The position numbers and the translations under genes were made by a program. A model generated the notes under the pieces. It was given only the letters and a program-made list of their open reading frames with translations, was not told where the DNA came from and did not search any database. 64,000 nucleotides of DNA, taken from Xanthobacteraceae bacterium. GTDB lineage: Bacteria > Pseudomonadota > Alphaproteobacteria > Rhizobiales > Xanthobacteraceae. Location: contig JAIESR010000003.1 of NCBI GenBank assembly GCA_019745775.1, positions 124,001 through 188,000 on the forward strand. Direction: 5' to 3'. Positions 16,501-25,394 of this stretch are shown piece after piece (the stretch's first letter is position 1; every line of letters starts with the position of its first letter).

Positions 16501-17100
16501 ATGACCCTCCGCACCGCCCGCATCCTGGTTGCTGCCGGTGCCTTCGTGGCCGGACTGGTGCTTTGCACCGCGGTCATCCTCCTGGTGACCGGACGCGACG
16601 GCGTGCCCACCCTGCCCCAGGTCGCTGCGATCGGCGGGCCGTTCAGCCTGACCGACCAGAACGGCCGCACCGTCACGGAGCAGGACCTGAAGGGCAAGCC
16701 GTTCCTGGTGTTTTTCGGCTACACCAACTGCCCCGATTTCTGCCCGACGACGATGTTCGAGATCTCGGAGGTGCTGAAGAAGCTCGGGCCGGCGGCCGAC
16801 CGCACCCGCGCGCTGTTCATCACCGTCGATCCCGAGCGCGACACCCCGGCGGCGCTCAAGGACTACGTGTCGAGTTTCGACCCCCGCATCATCGCGCTGA
16901 CCGGCGAGCCCGAGGCGATCGCGGCGGTGGCCAAGGCCTACCGGGCCTATTATCGCAAGGTGCCGCTCAAGGACGGCGGCTACACCATGGACCACCTGGT
17001 CCTGGTCTATCTGATGGACAAGGACGGGCGCTTCGTATCGCGATTCAAGCTCGACCGCCCGATCGACGCCTCGGCGGCGGAGCTGCGCAAATATCTCTGA
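16501..17100 (+). CDS. SCO1/SenC family copper chaperone
   Basis: A 199-residue thioredoxin-fold Sco protein anchored by an N-terminal helix (about residues 7-30). It has FSLTDQNGRTVTEQDLKGKP, the copper-binding CxxxC in YTNCPDFCPTTMFEIS (near residue 80), ITVDPERDTP and the third ligand histidine in TMDHLVLVYL. Sco proteins deliver copper to the CuA site of cytochrome oxidase subunit II in the periplasm. The cytochrome oxidase genes lie 44 kb away in the same window. The preceding 54-residue membrane protein gene is four bases upstream. Confidence 0.94.
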   Translation: MTLRTARILVAAGAFVAGLVLCTAVILLVTGRDGVPTLPQVAAIGGPFSLTDQNGRTVTEQDLKGKPFLVFFGYTNCPDFCPTTMFEISEVLKKLGPAADRTRALFITVDPERDTPAALKDYVSSFDPRIIALTGEPEAIAAVAKAYRAYYRKVPLKDGGYTMDHLVLVYLMDKDGRFVSRFKLDRPIDASAAELRKYL

Positions 17101-17202
17101 GAAGGTTTGGGCTGTTCATAAGCCGCTGGCCCCATGGGCCGAGTCGTCTATAAGCGTGCAACGACAAGCGGGCCGGGCGAACCCGCCGCACCACCGCCGG
17201 GA

Positions 17203-18111
17203 ATGATCGTGTCCCATCTTTCTCCACGAATCCTGTGGCCGCTGGTTTTCGGTGCTTTCCTACCGGGCATCGCGCTCGTGGTCGGGCTCGCGGTGGCGGG
17301 TTGCCTGGTTGCCCCCGCCGCGGCGGAGCAAGCGGCCGCGCAGCCGCCGGTCAATGTGCCGGGGTTCTGGGATCCGCGCCGGCGTCCGGAGCGGCCGGAC
17401 CTCTCCCGAATCAAGGTCATCCGCTTCCTGACCGAGACCGATTATCCGCCGTTCAATTTCTCGGCGCCGGACGGTAGCCCGCAGGGCTTCAACGTCGATC
17501 TCGCCCGGCTGATGTGCGAGGAGCTGAAAGCGGGCTGCACCGTGCAGATGCGCCGGTTCGAAACGCTGCTCCAGGCGCTGAATGAGGATCGCGGCGACGC
17601 CGTCATCGCCTCGATCGCGCCGTCGGCCGAGCTACGCGCCAAGGCCGATTTCACCGATCCCTACTATCGCAGCCCGGCGCGCTTCGCGGCGCGGCGCGAT
17701 TCCACGATCGAGGACGTGGCGCCTGAGAAGCTCGAAGGCCGCAAGGTTGCGGTCGTCGCCGGCACCGCGCACGAGGCCTATCTCAAGGCGCTGTTTCCGG
17801 AAGCCGAGCTGCGCCCCTATCCGAATTCCGACCTGGCGCGCCTGGCGCTGCGGCGCGGCGACGTCGATCTCCTGTTCGGCGACGCCATCGCGCTGGCGTT
17901 CTGGCTCAACGGCACCTCTTCGGAGAATTGCTGCGTGTTCCGCGGTGGGCCCTATCTCGACAGCCGCTTCTTCGGCGAGGGGATCGGCATCGCGGTGCGC
18001 AAGGGCAATGACCCGATGCGGCTGGCGCTGAACTGGGCGCTGTTCCGGATCTGGGAGCAGGGGCGTTTCACCGACCTCTGGCTGCGGTATTTCCCAATCA
18101 GCCCGTTCTAG
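17203..18111 (+). CDS. Periplasmic transporter substrate-binding domain protein (SBP_bac_3)
   Basis: A 302-residue protein from the ATG at 17203; an upstream in-frame ATG at 17134 is possible. An N-terminal hydrophobic helix reads VVGLAVAGCLVAPAAAEQ: it could be a lipoprotein site at VAGC or a normal cleavage after AAA. The mature part has the amino-acid-type binding fold, with FLTETDYPPFNFSAPDGSPQ, GFNVDLARLMCEEL, GDAVIASIAPSAELRAKADF and GIAVRKGNDPMRLALNWAL. No permease or ATPase gene is adjacent, so it is an orphan binding protein or a sensor-type domain. Ligand unknown. Confidence 0.85.
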   Translation: MIVSHLSPRILWPLVFGAFLPGIALVVGLAVAGCLVAPAAAEQAAAQPPVNVPGFWDPRRRPERPDLSRIKVIRFLTETDYPPFNFSAPDGSPQGFNVDLARLMCEELKAGCTVQMRRFETLLQALNEDRGDAVIASIAPSAELRAKADFTDPYYRSPARFAARRDSTIEDVAPEKLEGRKVAVVAGTAHEAYLKALFPEAELRPYPNSDLARLALRRGDVDLLFGDAIALAFWLNGTSSENCCVFRGGPYLDSRFFGEGIGIAVRKGNDPMRLALNWALFRIWEQGRFTDLWLRYFPISPF

Positions 18112-18161
18112 GGGTGCAAGACGGTGCGGGAGGCGCTATTTTGACACCAAGGAGATTTGCC

Positions 18162-18446
18162 ATGGGAACAACCGAACGGCTGGTCGTGGATTTGCCCTCA
18201 GATTTGGTGGAAGGCTTACGGGAGTCTGTCAAGGCTGGCGCGTTTTCGTCGGAAAGCGAGGCGATCGAAGTTCTATTGCGAAGTTGGTATGGTCCGGATG
18301 AGGTTGCGGAGCGCGATATCGTGACGCTCCGAGCGTTTGTAGCGAAGGGCATCGCTGAGACAGATGCCGGTCATGTCATCGATGCCGACCAAGTGCATGT
18401 CGAGCTTCGCACACGGATCAAGGCGATTACAGATCGCCGCGGATGA
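18162..18446 (+). CDS. ParD/CopG-like type II antitoxin
   Basis: A 94-residue protein starting MGTTERLVVDLPSDLVEGLR, a ribbon-helix-helix domain followed by SVKAGAFSSESEAIEVLLRS, the usual ParD pattern. The C-terminal half would be the toxin-binding part. AAGGAG stands seven bases before the ATG. It overlaps the following toxin frame by four bases (ATGA), the standard antitoxin-toxin order, but that toxin frame is broken, so the antitoxin may now be an orphan. Confidence 0.8.
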   Translation: MGTTERLVVDLPSDLVEGLRESVKAGAFSSESEAIEVLLRSWYGPDEVAERDIVTLRAFVAKGIAETDAGHVIDADQVHVELRTRIKAITDRRG

Positions 18447-18744
18447 CGCGTATCGTTTATTCACCGACGGCGCGGCGTGATGTGCTTCGCGTCGTTGAAT
18501 ACATTGCGCGTGACGATCCAGCAGTTGCCCGGGCATTGCGAGGCGGCTTGAACATCATTGTTCGCTGCTTGCGAGGACTCCTCAAATGGGACGAGAGCGA
18601 CCAGATGTCGGCCCGGGCGTTCGGTCTCTTGTCGAAGGAAGCTATCTGATTTTCTATAGATTCAATCGTGATATCGACCGCGTCGATATACTTCGTGTAT
18701 GGCACGGCCGACGAAGGCTTCCTCGCCTCAGCGGCCGGCGTTGA
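18443..18744 (+). pseudogene. Frameshifted ParE/RelE-type toxin
   Basis: The first frame reads MTRIVYSPTARRDVLRVVEY IARDD, a good ParE start, but then loses family character and stops at 18649. The missing second half lies in another frame over the same DNA: SLLARTPQMGRERPDVGPG and SYLIFYRFNRDIDRVDILRV, ending at 18744. Both halves together make a normal-length ParE of about 100 residues. The frame change, near 18560-18570, corresponds to one lost base (or two gained). It could also be a sequencing error. Confidence 0.8.
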
Positions 18745-18800
18745 TGCGCGATTGACGGCATGACGTGCGGTTCCTACTGTCCGCGCGCCGGAGTGTCCCT

Positions 18801-20435
18801 ATGTCTGTGACTGATCACCAAGCGCCTGCCACGCTGCGCGACCTTGCCGCCGCCTCGAACGCGTGGCCGTTCGAGGAGGCGAAGAAGATCGTCGCGCGCC
18901 TCAAGAAGCGGCCGAAAGACGAGGTGATCTTCGAGACCGGCTACGGCCCCTCCGGGCTGCCGCATATCGGCACATTCGGCGAGGTCGCGCGCACCACCAT
19001 GGTGCGCCACGCCTTCCGCGTGCTCACCGACGACAAGATCAAGACGCGGCTGATCGCCTTCTCCGACGACATGGACGGGCTGCGTAAAGTCCCCGACAAC
19101 GTGCCAAATCAGGAATTGTTGCAAAAGCATCTCGGCAAGCCGCTGACCCAGGTGCCCGACCCGTTCGGCACCCATCCGAGCTTCGGCCAGCACAACAACG
19201 CCCGTCTGCGGGCCTTCCTGGACGCGTTCGGCTTCGAGTACGAATTCCTGTCCTCGACGGATTGCTACAAGTCCGGTCGTTTCGACCAGGCGCTGCTGAC
19301 CGTGCTCGAGCGATTCGAAGCCGTGATGAAGATCATGCTGCCGTCGCTGCGCGAGGAGCGGGCGCAGACCTATTCGCCGTTCCTGCCGATCTGTCCGCGT
19401 ACCGGGGTCGTGCTCCAGGTGCCGGTCGTCGCGCACGACGCCAAGGCCGGGACCATCAGCTACGACGACCCCGACACCGGCGAGCGGATGGTCACCCTGG
19501 TCACCGGCGGCCGCTGCAAGCTGCAATGGAAGCCGGACTGGGCGATGCGCTGGTACGCGCTCGGCATCGACTACGAGATGGCCGGCAAGGATCTGATCGA
19601 CTCGGTGAAGCTTTCGGCCGAGATCTGCCGCGCGCTCGGTGGCCCGCCGCCGGAAGGCTTCAACTACGAGCTCTTCCTCGACGAGAAGGGCCAGAAGATT
19701 TCCAAGTCGAAGGGCAACGGCCTCACCATCGACGAGTGGCTGCGCTACGCGTCGCCCGAAAGCCTGTCGCTGTTCATGTACCGCGAACCGAAGGCGGCAA
19801 AGCGGCTCTACTTCGACGTGATCCCGCGCCATGTCGACGAGTATCAGCAGTTCCTCGACGGCTATCAGCGCCAGGACGACAAGCAGCGGCTGTCGAATCC
19901 GGTGTGGCACATCCATGCCGGCAATCCGCCCAAGCCCGACATGCCGATCACGTTCACGATGCTGCTGACGCTCGTGTCTTCGTCGAACGCGGAGAACGCC
20001 GAGACGCTGTGGGGCTTCATCGGCCGCTATCGCCCGGGCGTGACGCCGCAGACGCATCCGAAGCTCGACGCGATGGTCGGCTACGCCATCCACTATTTCC
20101 GCGACTTCGTATTGCCGGAGAAGAAGTTCCGGCAGCCGACCGAAGCCGAGCGCGCGGCTTTGCTCGATCTGCGCGACGCGCTCTCGCAGCTTCCGGCCGA
20201 TGCGACCGCCGAGCAGATCCAGAATGTCGTCTACGAGATCGGGCGCCGCGAGCCGTTCCTCGACAAAAAGGTCGCCAAGGACGGCAAGCCCGGCGTGTCG
20301 CTCGACTGGTTCAACATGCTCTACCAGGTGCTCCTCGGGCAGGAGAAGGGACCGCGGTTTGGCTCGTTCGTGGCGGTCTATGGCGTGCAGAGCACCGTCG
20401 AGATGATCGACGGCGCGCTGGCGCGTTCGGCGTAA
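18801..20435 (+). CDS. lysS: Lysyl-tRNA synthetase, class I
   Basis: A 544-residue class I lysyl-tRNA synthetase, the archaeal-type enzyme that replaces the class II form in many alphaproteobacteria. Seen: the HIGH-type motif [20 protein letters not shown] (near residue 50), [16 protein letters not shown], the KMSKS-type motif [18 protein letters not shown] (near 300) and a C-terminal helical anticodon-binding part. It charges tRNA-Lys in the cytoplasm. An in-frame ATG at 18765 lies 12 codons upstream; 18801 fits the family start better. The gene stands alone between the broken toxin-antitoxin pair and a Bug protein gene. Confidence 0.95.
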   Translation: MSVTDHQAPATLRDLAAASNAWPFEEAKKIVARLKKRPKDEVIFETGYGPSGLPHIGTFGEVARTTMVRHAFRVLTDDKIKTRLIAFSDDMDGLRKVPDNVPNQELLQKHLGKPLTQVPDPFGTHPSFGQHNNARLRAFLDAFGFEYEFLSSTDCYKSGRFDQALLTVLERFEAVMKIMLPSLREERAQTYSPFLPICPRTGVVLQVPVVAHDAKAGTISYDDPDTGERMVTLVTGGRCKLQWKPDWAMRWYALGIDYEMAGKDLIDSVKLSAEICRALGGPPPEGFNYELFLDEKGQKISKSKGNGLTIDEWLRYASPESLSLFMYREPKAAKRLYFDVIPRHVDEYQQFLDGYQRQDDKQRLSNPVWHIHAGNPPKPDMPITFTMLLTLVSSSNAENAETLWGFIGRYRPGVTPQTHPKLDAMVGYAIHYFRDFVLPEKKFRQPTEAERAALLDLRDALSQLPADATAEQIQNVVYEIGRREPFLDKKVAKDGKPGVSLDWFNMLYQVLLGQEKGPRFGSFVAVYGVQSTVEMIDGALARSA

Positions 20436-20495
20436 CACGCGCATGAAGCCGCCGCGGCAACGCACCGACTTGCAGCGCTTGCTTAAACCGTAGAC

Positions 20496-20524
20496 GATAC
20501 TCCCGCACGATTGCCGGGAGTATC
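20496..20524 (+). promoter_or_regulatory. Perfect hairpin over the ribosome site of the following gene
   Basis: GATACTCCCG (20496-20505) and CGGGAGTATC (20515-20524) pair perfectly over 10 bp with a 9-base loop, ending two bases before the ATG at 20527. The only Shine-Dalgarno-like stretch, CGGGAG, is in the 3' arm. It may be a terminator for lysS (no T-run) or a structure that hides the ribosome site. Confidence 0.6.
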
Positions 20525-20526
20525 CG

Positions 20527-21567
20527 ATGGCGGGCGTTCAAGCGTTGAAAATCAGCCGCGTTGCCATGGGCCTTCTCCTTTCGCTGGCCACGTCGGCGCC
20601 GTCTGCTTCGGCTCAAGACTCCGAACAGGCTTTCTTCTCCGGCAAGACCGTCCGGTTTGTCGTGGGCTTCGGGGCCGGCGGCGGCTACGACGCCTATGCC
20701 CGCATGCTGGCGCCGTATCTCTCCAAGACCCTCGGCGCGTCGGTGATCGTCGAGAACCGCCCCGGCGCGGGCGGGCTGCTCGCGCTCAACGGCGTCTATA
20801 TAGCGCCACCCGACGGGCTGACGATCATGATCGTCAACGGCACCGCGGCGGTGTACTCGCAACTGACCGATCTGCAAGGCGCGCGTTACGATCTCGGCAA
20901 GATCGGCTACCTCGCGACCCTGAGTGCGCCGCCGTCGCTGTGGACGGTCAGTCCGCACGACAAGACCAGGACGATCGCGCAGGCCCTCGCGACGACGCGG
21001 AAATGGCGGTGGGCCGCCAGCGGGCCGGTCGACAGCCTGTCCGACGGGGCGGCCTTCACCTGCGCGGGGCTCAAGCTCGATTGCCAGATCGTGCTCGGCT
21101 ACAAAGGCAGCAACGACGCCGCGCTCGGCGTCGCGCGCGGCGAAATGGACGCGCTCTACGTCACCGACACGTCGGCCAACACCTACGTTCAGTCGAACGG
21201 GCTCGTGCCGCTCGTGACGATCGGGCAGAAGCGCTCGCGCTTCTTTCCCGAGCTGCCGACCATCTTCGAGGCGGCGAAGCTCGATCCCGACCAGGAATGG
21301 ATCTTCAACTTCCGCCACCTTGCCCAAAGCCTCGGCCGCATTCTCGTGACGCCGCCGGGGATGAGCGAGAGCCGGACGGCGTTCCTCGAAGCGGCGGTCA
21401 AGAAAGCCCTGAGCGATCCCGGTTTCCTCGCCGAAGGCGACAAGCGGCAGCTCTACACCGACTATGTCGACGGCGCCGGCACCCGCAAGAACGCGACCAG
21501 CATCGTGACGACGGTTACGCCCGAGCAAAGGAAGCTCGTGCAGGATATCCTCGCGAGGGCGCGGTGA
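20527..21567 (+). CDS. Bug/TctC-like periplasmic solute-binding protein 6 (divergent)
   Basis: A 346-residue protein with a signal peptide ending near SAPSASAQ. It keeps the Bug framework (KTVRFVVGFGAGGGYDAYAR, SVIVENRPGAGGLLALNGVY, the late ELPTIFEAAKLDPDQEW) but the ligand loop GGGYDAYAR and much of the second lobe differ strongly from the five copies at the left end. It therefore belongs to another branch and was not part of that tandem duplication. No TctA or TctB gene is beside it. A dioxygenase gene follows 82 bases later. Confidence 0.85.
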   Translation: MAGVQALKISRVAMGLLLSLATSAPSASAQDSEQAFFSGKTVRFVVGFGAGGGYDAYARMLAPYLSKTLGASVIVENRPGAGGLLALNGVYIAPPDGLTIMIVNGTAAVYSQLTDLQGARYDLGKIGYLATLSAPPSLWTVSPHDKTRTIAQALATTRKWRWAASGPVDSLSDGAAFTCAGLKLDCQIVLGYKGSNDAALGVARGEMDALYVTDTSANTYVQSNGLVPLVTIGQKRSRFFPELPTIFEAAKLDPDQEWIFNFRHLAQSLGRILVTPPGMSESRTAFLEAAVKKALSDPGFLAEGDKRQLYTDYVDGAGTRKNATSIVTTVTPEQRKLVQDILARAR

Positions 21568-21649
21568 TCCTTGCGGGGCCTTGGAAAATCGCGCAAGATC
21601 AGCCCGTTACGAGGACAAGGAAACGCTGAACAAGAAAAGGAGCCGGCAC

Positions 21650-22522
21650 ATGGCCACTTCAACCAACACTGTGAGAGTGGTTTCGGACTCGGCGATGCCG
21701 GCCGGTGTGCGTGTCTCTCAATTGCAGCCGGCGCTCGGCTCAGTCGTTTCCGGCTTCCGTTTCGACGGCAAGCCGCTGAGCGAGGAGTTCCGTTCCGCAC
21801 TGCGCGACCTGCTGCACAACCGCGGCCTCGTCATCTTCGAGCCCGGCACGGTGACAGCCGAGAATTTCACGAAGTTCGCGGGCTTCCTCGGCGAGTTCTT
21901 CAACTATGCGGGCCCGCATACGCCGCGCGCGCCGGAGAATCCCGACGCGACCATGATCGACTCGCTCAAGGACAAGAACCTGCGCAATCACATCTGGCAC
22001 GCCGACGGCGGCTTCCGTCCGGATGCGCCGGCGTTCACCGCGCTGTTTGCCCATCAGCTGCCGGAGTCGGGAGGCGACACGATCTTCGCCAACGCCGCCT
22101 GGGTGTACGAGAACCTCGATCCGCTGTTCGCGGCCTATCTTGAATCGCTCACCGTCATCCAGTCGGCCGATGCGACCGGCCACATCACCGACCGCTATCT
22201 CGACCCCGAGGAGGCGACCAAGGCGCGCGTGCGCATGCCTCCCTTCGAGATGCCGCTGGTGCGCGTGCATCCGGCAACCGGCCGCAAGTGGATCGCGGTG
22301 AACGAATCATACGTGGCCTACATCAAGGGCGTCAGCCGGGTGATGAGCCAGAACATCCTCGGCATCCTGTTCGACATGATCAAGTCGCCGGAGGCCACCG
22401 CGCGCTTCGCCTGGACCCGCGGGGCGCTCGCGATCTGGGACAATCGCGTCGTGCAGCACAAGGGCATCAAGGATTACGGCTCAGGCCGGCGCATCCTCTA
22501 TCGCGCGACCATGACGGCGTGA
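21650..22522 (+). CDS. TauD/TfdA family Fe(II)/2-oxoglutarate dioxygenase
   Basis: A 290-residue dioxygenase from the ATG at 21650 (AAAAGGAG upstream). The iron facial triad is visible as HADGGF near residue 116 and the distal histidine in VQHKGIKDYG near 268. The 2-oxoglutarate arginine follows in RRILYRATM. The family hydroxylates substrates such as taurine, phenoxyacetates or sulfate esters next to a heteroatom, with decarboxylation of 2-oxoglutarate. The following gene is a TauE-type exporter, which would suit release of sulfite from a sulfonate. That link is inference; substrate unknown. Confidence 0.9.
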   Translation: MATSTNTVRVVSDSAMPAGVRVSQLQPALGSVVSGFRFDGKPLSEEFRSALRDLLHNRGLVIFEPGTVTAENFTKFAGFLGEFFNYAGPHTPRAPENPDATMIDSLKDKNLRNHIWHADGGFRPDAPAFTALFAHQLPESGGDTIFANAAWVYENLDPLFAAYLESLTVIQSADATGHITDRYLDPEEATKARVRMPPFEMPLVRVHPATGRKWIAVNESYVAYIKGVSRVMSQNILGILFDMIKSPEATARFAWTRGALAIWDNRVVQHKGIKDYGSGRRILYRATMTA

Positions 22523-22535
22523 GCGCCTATTCTCC

Positions 22536-22648
22536 GACCTCATCCTGAGGGCCGCGCGAAGCGCGGCGGCTCGAAGGATGGCCGCATACTACGAGCTCGG
22601 GGCCATTTCTTCGAGACGCGCTTTGCAGGCGTTCCTCAGGATGAGGTC
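22536..22648. repeat. Palindromic intergenic repeat, family 1, long copy
   Basis: Perfect 15-bp inverted ends GACCTCATCCTGAGG (22536-22550) and CCTCAGGATGAGGTC (22634-22648), with inner hairpins GCCGCGCGAAGCGCGGC and GAGACGCGCTTTGCAGGCGT. This is the best-preserved family 1 copy in the window. Confidence 0.88.
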
Positions 22649-22707
22649 AGAGCCCTCGTTCGGCGTCTGGTGCGCCGGTCGCTCGCGTCTGTTACCGATA
22701 GCGCGCC

Positions 22708-23460
22708 ATGACTCTCACGGCCTGGATCATCATCGGCGTCTCCATCGTCGCGGGCTCCTTCCTTTCCGGCGTGTTCGGCATGGCCGGCGGGATGGTGGTG
22801 ATCGGTGTGCTGCTGATCTATTTCGACGTCGCTACCGCGATGATCCTGTTCTCGATCATCCAGCTCACCGCCAATGGCTGGCGCGCGTTCCAGTGGTGGC
22901 GCTTTGTGCGGTGGGACATCATCTGGCGCTATTGCGTCGGCGGCGCGGTCGCGTTCGCGATCCTGCGCTTCATCGAGTTCATCCCCGACAAGGCGCTGGT
23001 CTATCTGTTGCTCGGCCTGACGCCGTTCGCGGTCGATCTCTTGCCGAAGTCCTGGCGGCCGAACATCGAGTGGCGCGGCGTGCCGTTCTTCACCGGTGTC
23101 TTCACCACCATCATCCAGTTCATATCCGGCATCGGCGGGCTGTTCCTGGATATCTTCTTCCAGAGGAGCATCCTCGACCGCAAGACCACGCTCGCCACCA
23201 AGGCGATCGCGCAATCGGCCAGCCACGTGCTGCGGCTCGTCTATTTCTTGTCGCTGACGGGGATCGCCGGCGTCGAAACCGTGCCAGCGATCGCCGCGAT
23301 TGCGCTGGCGATCGCTGGGACGATGCTCGCGCCCTATTTCATCGAGCGCATGACCGACGACGGCTTCCGGCAATGGACGCGCTTCGTGATCTACACGATC
23401 TGCACGATCTATCTGATGCGAGCGGCGTGGCTCTATTGGCAGGCGTTCGCGGCCGGTTAG
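22708..23460 (+). CDS. Sulfite exporter TauE/SafE family membrane protein
   Basis: A 250-residue polytopic inner-membrane protein with the TauE/SafE pattern: an opening SIVAGSFLSGVFGMAGGMVV, a mid-protein repeat of the same motif in SGIGGLFLDIFFQRS and about seven to eight hydrophobic helices. The family exports sulfite, sulfoacetate or other organosulfur anions, though many members have unknown substrates. The stop overlaps the convergent glycosyltransferase stop by three bases. There is no clear Shine-Dalgarno before the ATG. Confidence 0.88.
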   Translation: MTLTAWIIIGVSIVAGSFLSGVFGMAGGMVVIGVLLIYFDVATAMILFSIIQLTANGWRAFQWWRFVRWDIIWRYCVGGAVAFAILRFIEFIPDKALVYLLLGLTPFAVDLLPKSWRPNIEWRGVPFFTGVFTTIIQFISGIGGLFLDIFFQRSILDRKTTLATKAIAQSASHVLRLVYFLSLTGIAGVETVPAIAAIALAIAGTMLAPYFIERMTDDGFRQWTRFVIYTICTIYLMRAAWLYWQAFAAG

Positions 23461-24506
23461 GTTCGATCCGCGGACGCGCCGAGCGTGGTTTGCAGCACAT
23501 AGTTCGCGATCGCCGTCATCGTATGGTGCGCCATCACATGGGCCTTGCCCTCGCGGGCGATCGACCGCAGCCGGTCCTTGTCGGCGAGCGCCGCTTCGAC
23601 CGCCTGGGTGAGAAAACCGGGCTCCGGATCGTAGTAGAGCGCGTGCACGCCTTGGACGAGCGGCCGATAGCGTTCGATGGTCGGCTGGTTGATCAGCGGC
23701 ACCGCGCCGCAAGCCAGCGCCTCGTAGTGGCGGAAGCAGTCCCAGCCCAGACCCTCCGGCGACCATACGAGCCACGCCTGTGCGCAACGCAGGTAGAATT
23801 CCTGCCGCGGCAGCCGTCCCTCGGGGATGTCGACGCGCAGCCCGCGGTCTCGCAGGGCGACGATCTCGCGCAGGCCGCTCCGTCGGACGGTCGAGCTTCC
23901 TTCGACCGCGCCGGCATAGAAGATGTCGCTCGTCTTCTCGATGTTGTCCGGCGGATCGATGGCGTCAGGGGGAAGGCCGAGCGAGATCGGACGCAGCTTG
24001 TCGATGTGCGGGCGCAAATTACCTTGCCGGAAGCGCCGGGTCGGATGCTCGCGATGAACGGTCTTGGTGAATAGCCGCCAATGATCCGGCGGCAGCTCGC
24101 GCTTGAAATAGAACCTGCAGCGCTTCAGCAGGAACAGGTCGGCGCGATTGATGTATGGGAAGTCGCCGGTGTCGATCACGGCGATGGGCGCCCGCACCGG
24201 CAGGCGCAGCAGGTGCGGGCCGAGCCCCGGCCCAAAACGCGATTGTCCGGACCAGGAGCGGCGGTCGAACAAGGTGCGCATCAGCATATGCCACGGCGCA
24301 AGCTGGCTCGGTGACGTGACGATCAGCGACAGGCCGGGATCGCGCAACGCGCCGTAAAGCGTCCCGAAATTCGGTACCGACAGCTTGGTCCAGCCCGCGT
24401 CCGGCTTGAGCGGCATGGGCAAGAACGTTTGCGTCTGGTCGGGGAACGCGGCCGCCATGTGCGGCGTATTGATAGCGACGATCCGAAGAGTTGAGAGATC
24501 GGCCAA
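23457..24506 (-). CDS. Glycosyltransferase family 1-like protein
   Basis: A 349-residue protein whose C-terminal third carries the nucleotide-sugar donor region SPEGLGWDCFRHYEALACGA followed by VPLINQPTIERYRPL, close to the exostosin-like/GT1 Glyco_trans_1_2 domain. The N-terminal half (RIVAINTPHMAAAFPDQTQT) would bind the acceptor. The frame begins at a TTG at 24506; the next ATG, 16 codons in, is an alternative. No signal peptide or membrane helix. It stands alone and is convergent with the TauE gene, so the glycan it builds is not indicated. Confidence 0.75.
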   Translation of the reverse strand: MADLSTLRIVAINTPHMAAAFPDQTQTFLPMPLKPDAGWTKLSVPNFGTLYGALRDPGLSLIVTSPSQLAPWHMLMRTLFDRRSWSGQSRFGPGLGPHLLRLPVRAPIAVIDTGDFPYINRADLFLLKRCRFYFKRELPPDHWRLFTKTVHREHPTRRFRQGNLRPHIDKLRPISLGLPPDAIDPPDNIEKTSDIFYAGAVEGSSTVRRSGLREIVALRDRGLRVDIPEGRLPRQEFYLRCAQAWLVWSPEGLGWDCFRHYEALACGAVPLINQPTIERYRPLVQGVHALYYDPEPGFLTQAVEAALADKDRLRSIAREGKAHVMAHHTMTAIANYVLQTTLGASADRT

Positions 24507-24555
24507 ATCGAACCCCGGCGGTGCGCGGACGTGCGAGCCTGACGCCGAGCGGCGG

Positions 24556-25185
24556 CTACTGACTCGCCCACATCACGCGCGCGATCCACTCGACGTCGCG
24601 CACCGGCAGGCTGCGATCGCCGTGCTCGGCATTGACCGAACGAAGCTCCACGGTCTTGGCGGTGCGGCGCTTGAGTTCCTTCACCATCACTTCGCCATCC
24701 CGGGTCTTGACCACCACGCGGTCGCTGCGGCGGATCGAGGCGGCGGGCGAGACCAGGATGATGGTGCCGTCGCGATAGGCCGGCTCCATCGAATCGCCGG
24801 AGATCTCGAGCGCATAGGCATGCTCGTCGTTGATCGCCGGGAACGGGATTTCGTCCCAGCCTTTGCCGACCGGGAAACCCGCATCATCGAAGTAGCCGCC
24901 GCGGCCGGCTTCCGCGAAGCCGATCAGCGGCACCGCTTTGGCTGGCGGTCGCGCCTTCTCGTCGATCAGCTGGACGAAGGCTTCGACGCTGCAGCCGGTG
25001 GCGGCAAGGGATTTCGAGACCGACTCGGTGGAGGGCCAGCGCGGCCGCCCGTCCGGGGTGATGCGCTTCGACTTGTTGAAGGTGGTCGGGTCAAGTCCGG
25101 CTTTCTTGGCGAGGCCGGATGCCGACAGGCCCGCGCGGGCTGCCAGACGGTCGAGGGCGCCCCAGATTTGGGCATGGGTCAGCAT
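24556..25185 (-). CDS. S24 family (LexA/CI-like) transcriptional regulator
   Basis: A 209-residue protein from the ATG at 25185. The N-terminal helix-turn-helix runs through AARAGLSASGLAKKAGLDPT. The C-terminal S24 domain has the nucleophile serine in ALEISGDSMEPAYRDGT (near residue 128) and the lysine in RVVVKTRDGEVMVKEL (near 165). Such proteins repress their own and nearby genes and may self-cleave; whether cleavage occurs here depends on an Ala-Gly or similar site, and AEAGRGGYF near residue 90 is a candidate. An inverted repeat lies 58 bases upstream. No phage genes are nearby, so this is a chromosomal regulator. Confidence 0.88.
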   Translation of the reverse strand: MLTHAQIWGALDRLAARAGLSASGLAKKAGLDPTTFNKSKRITPDGRPRWPSTESVSKSLAATGCSVEAFVQLIDEKARPPAKAVPLIGFAEAGRGGYFDDAGFPVGKGWDEIPFPAINDEHAYALEISGDSMEPAYRDGTIILVSPAASIRRSDRVVVKTRDGEVMVKELKRRTAKTVELRSVNAEHGDRSLPVRDVEWIARVMWASQ

Positions 25186-25242
25186 TGCGAATGTTCTCCA
25201 ATCATCCGTCGCAGAGCGAGGGATTTGGTCAGGATTATAGGA

Positions 25243-25262
25243 ATTGTAACCGAGAGTACAAT
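25243..25262. promoter_or_regulatory. Candidate operator of the S24 regulator
   Basis: ATTGTA (25243-25248) and TACAAT (25257-25262) are perfect inverted arms separated by eight bases, in an AT-rich patch 58 bases before the regulator's start codon. Spacing and position suit a dimeric repressor site; no protein-binding evidence exists. Confidence 0.45.
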
Positions 25263-25394
25263 CCGCCCGGCAACTTATAGGTGCGGACGGCGGCCCGGCA
25301 ACCATAATCTGCCTTAGTCCCCGGCTTGAGACTCACGCGGCCGTCGGGGTTAACTGATCGGGCGCCGCGACGGGCGCCTGGAGTTGGGGGGCGG

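Noticed and set aside
18443-18744. Programmed ribosomal frameshift in the ParE gene
   Set aside because: No slippery heptamer or downstream structure is evident at the junction; a simple base loss or sequencing error is more likely.
22578-24074. A 498-codon plus-strand frame overlapping the TauE and glycosyltransferase genes
   Set aside because: Out of frame with the TauE protein and antisense to the glycosyltransferase; starts within a palindromic repeat.
24556-25185. Prophage repressor marking an integrated phage
   Set aside because: Neighbours are pyrD, DUF952 and a glycosyltransferase; no integrase, structural genes or attachment repeats are seen.
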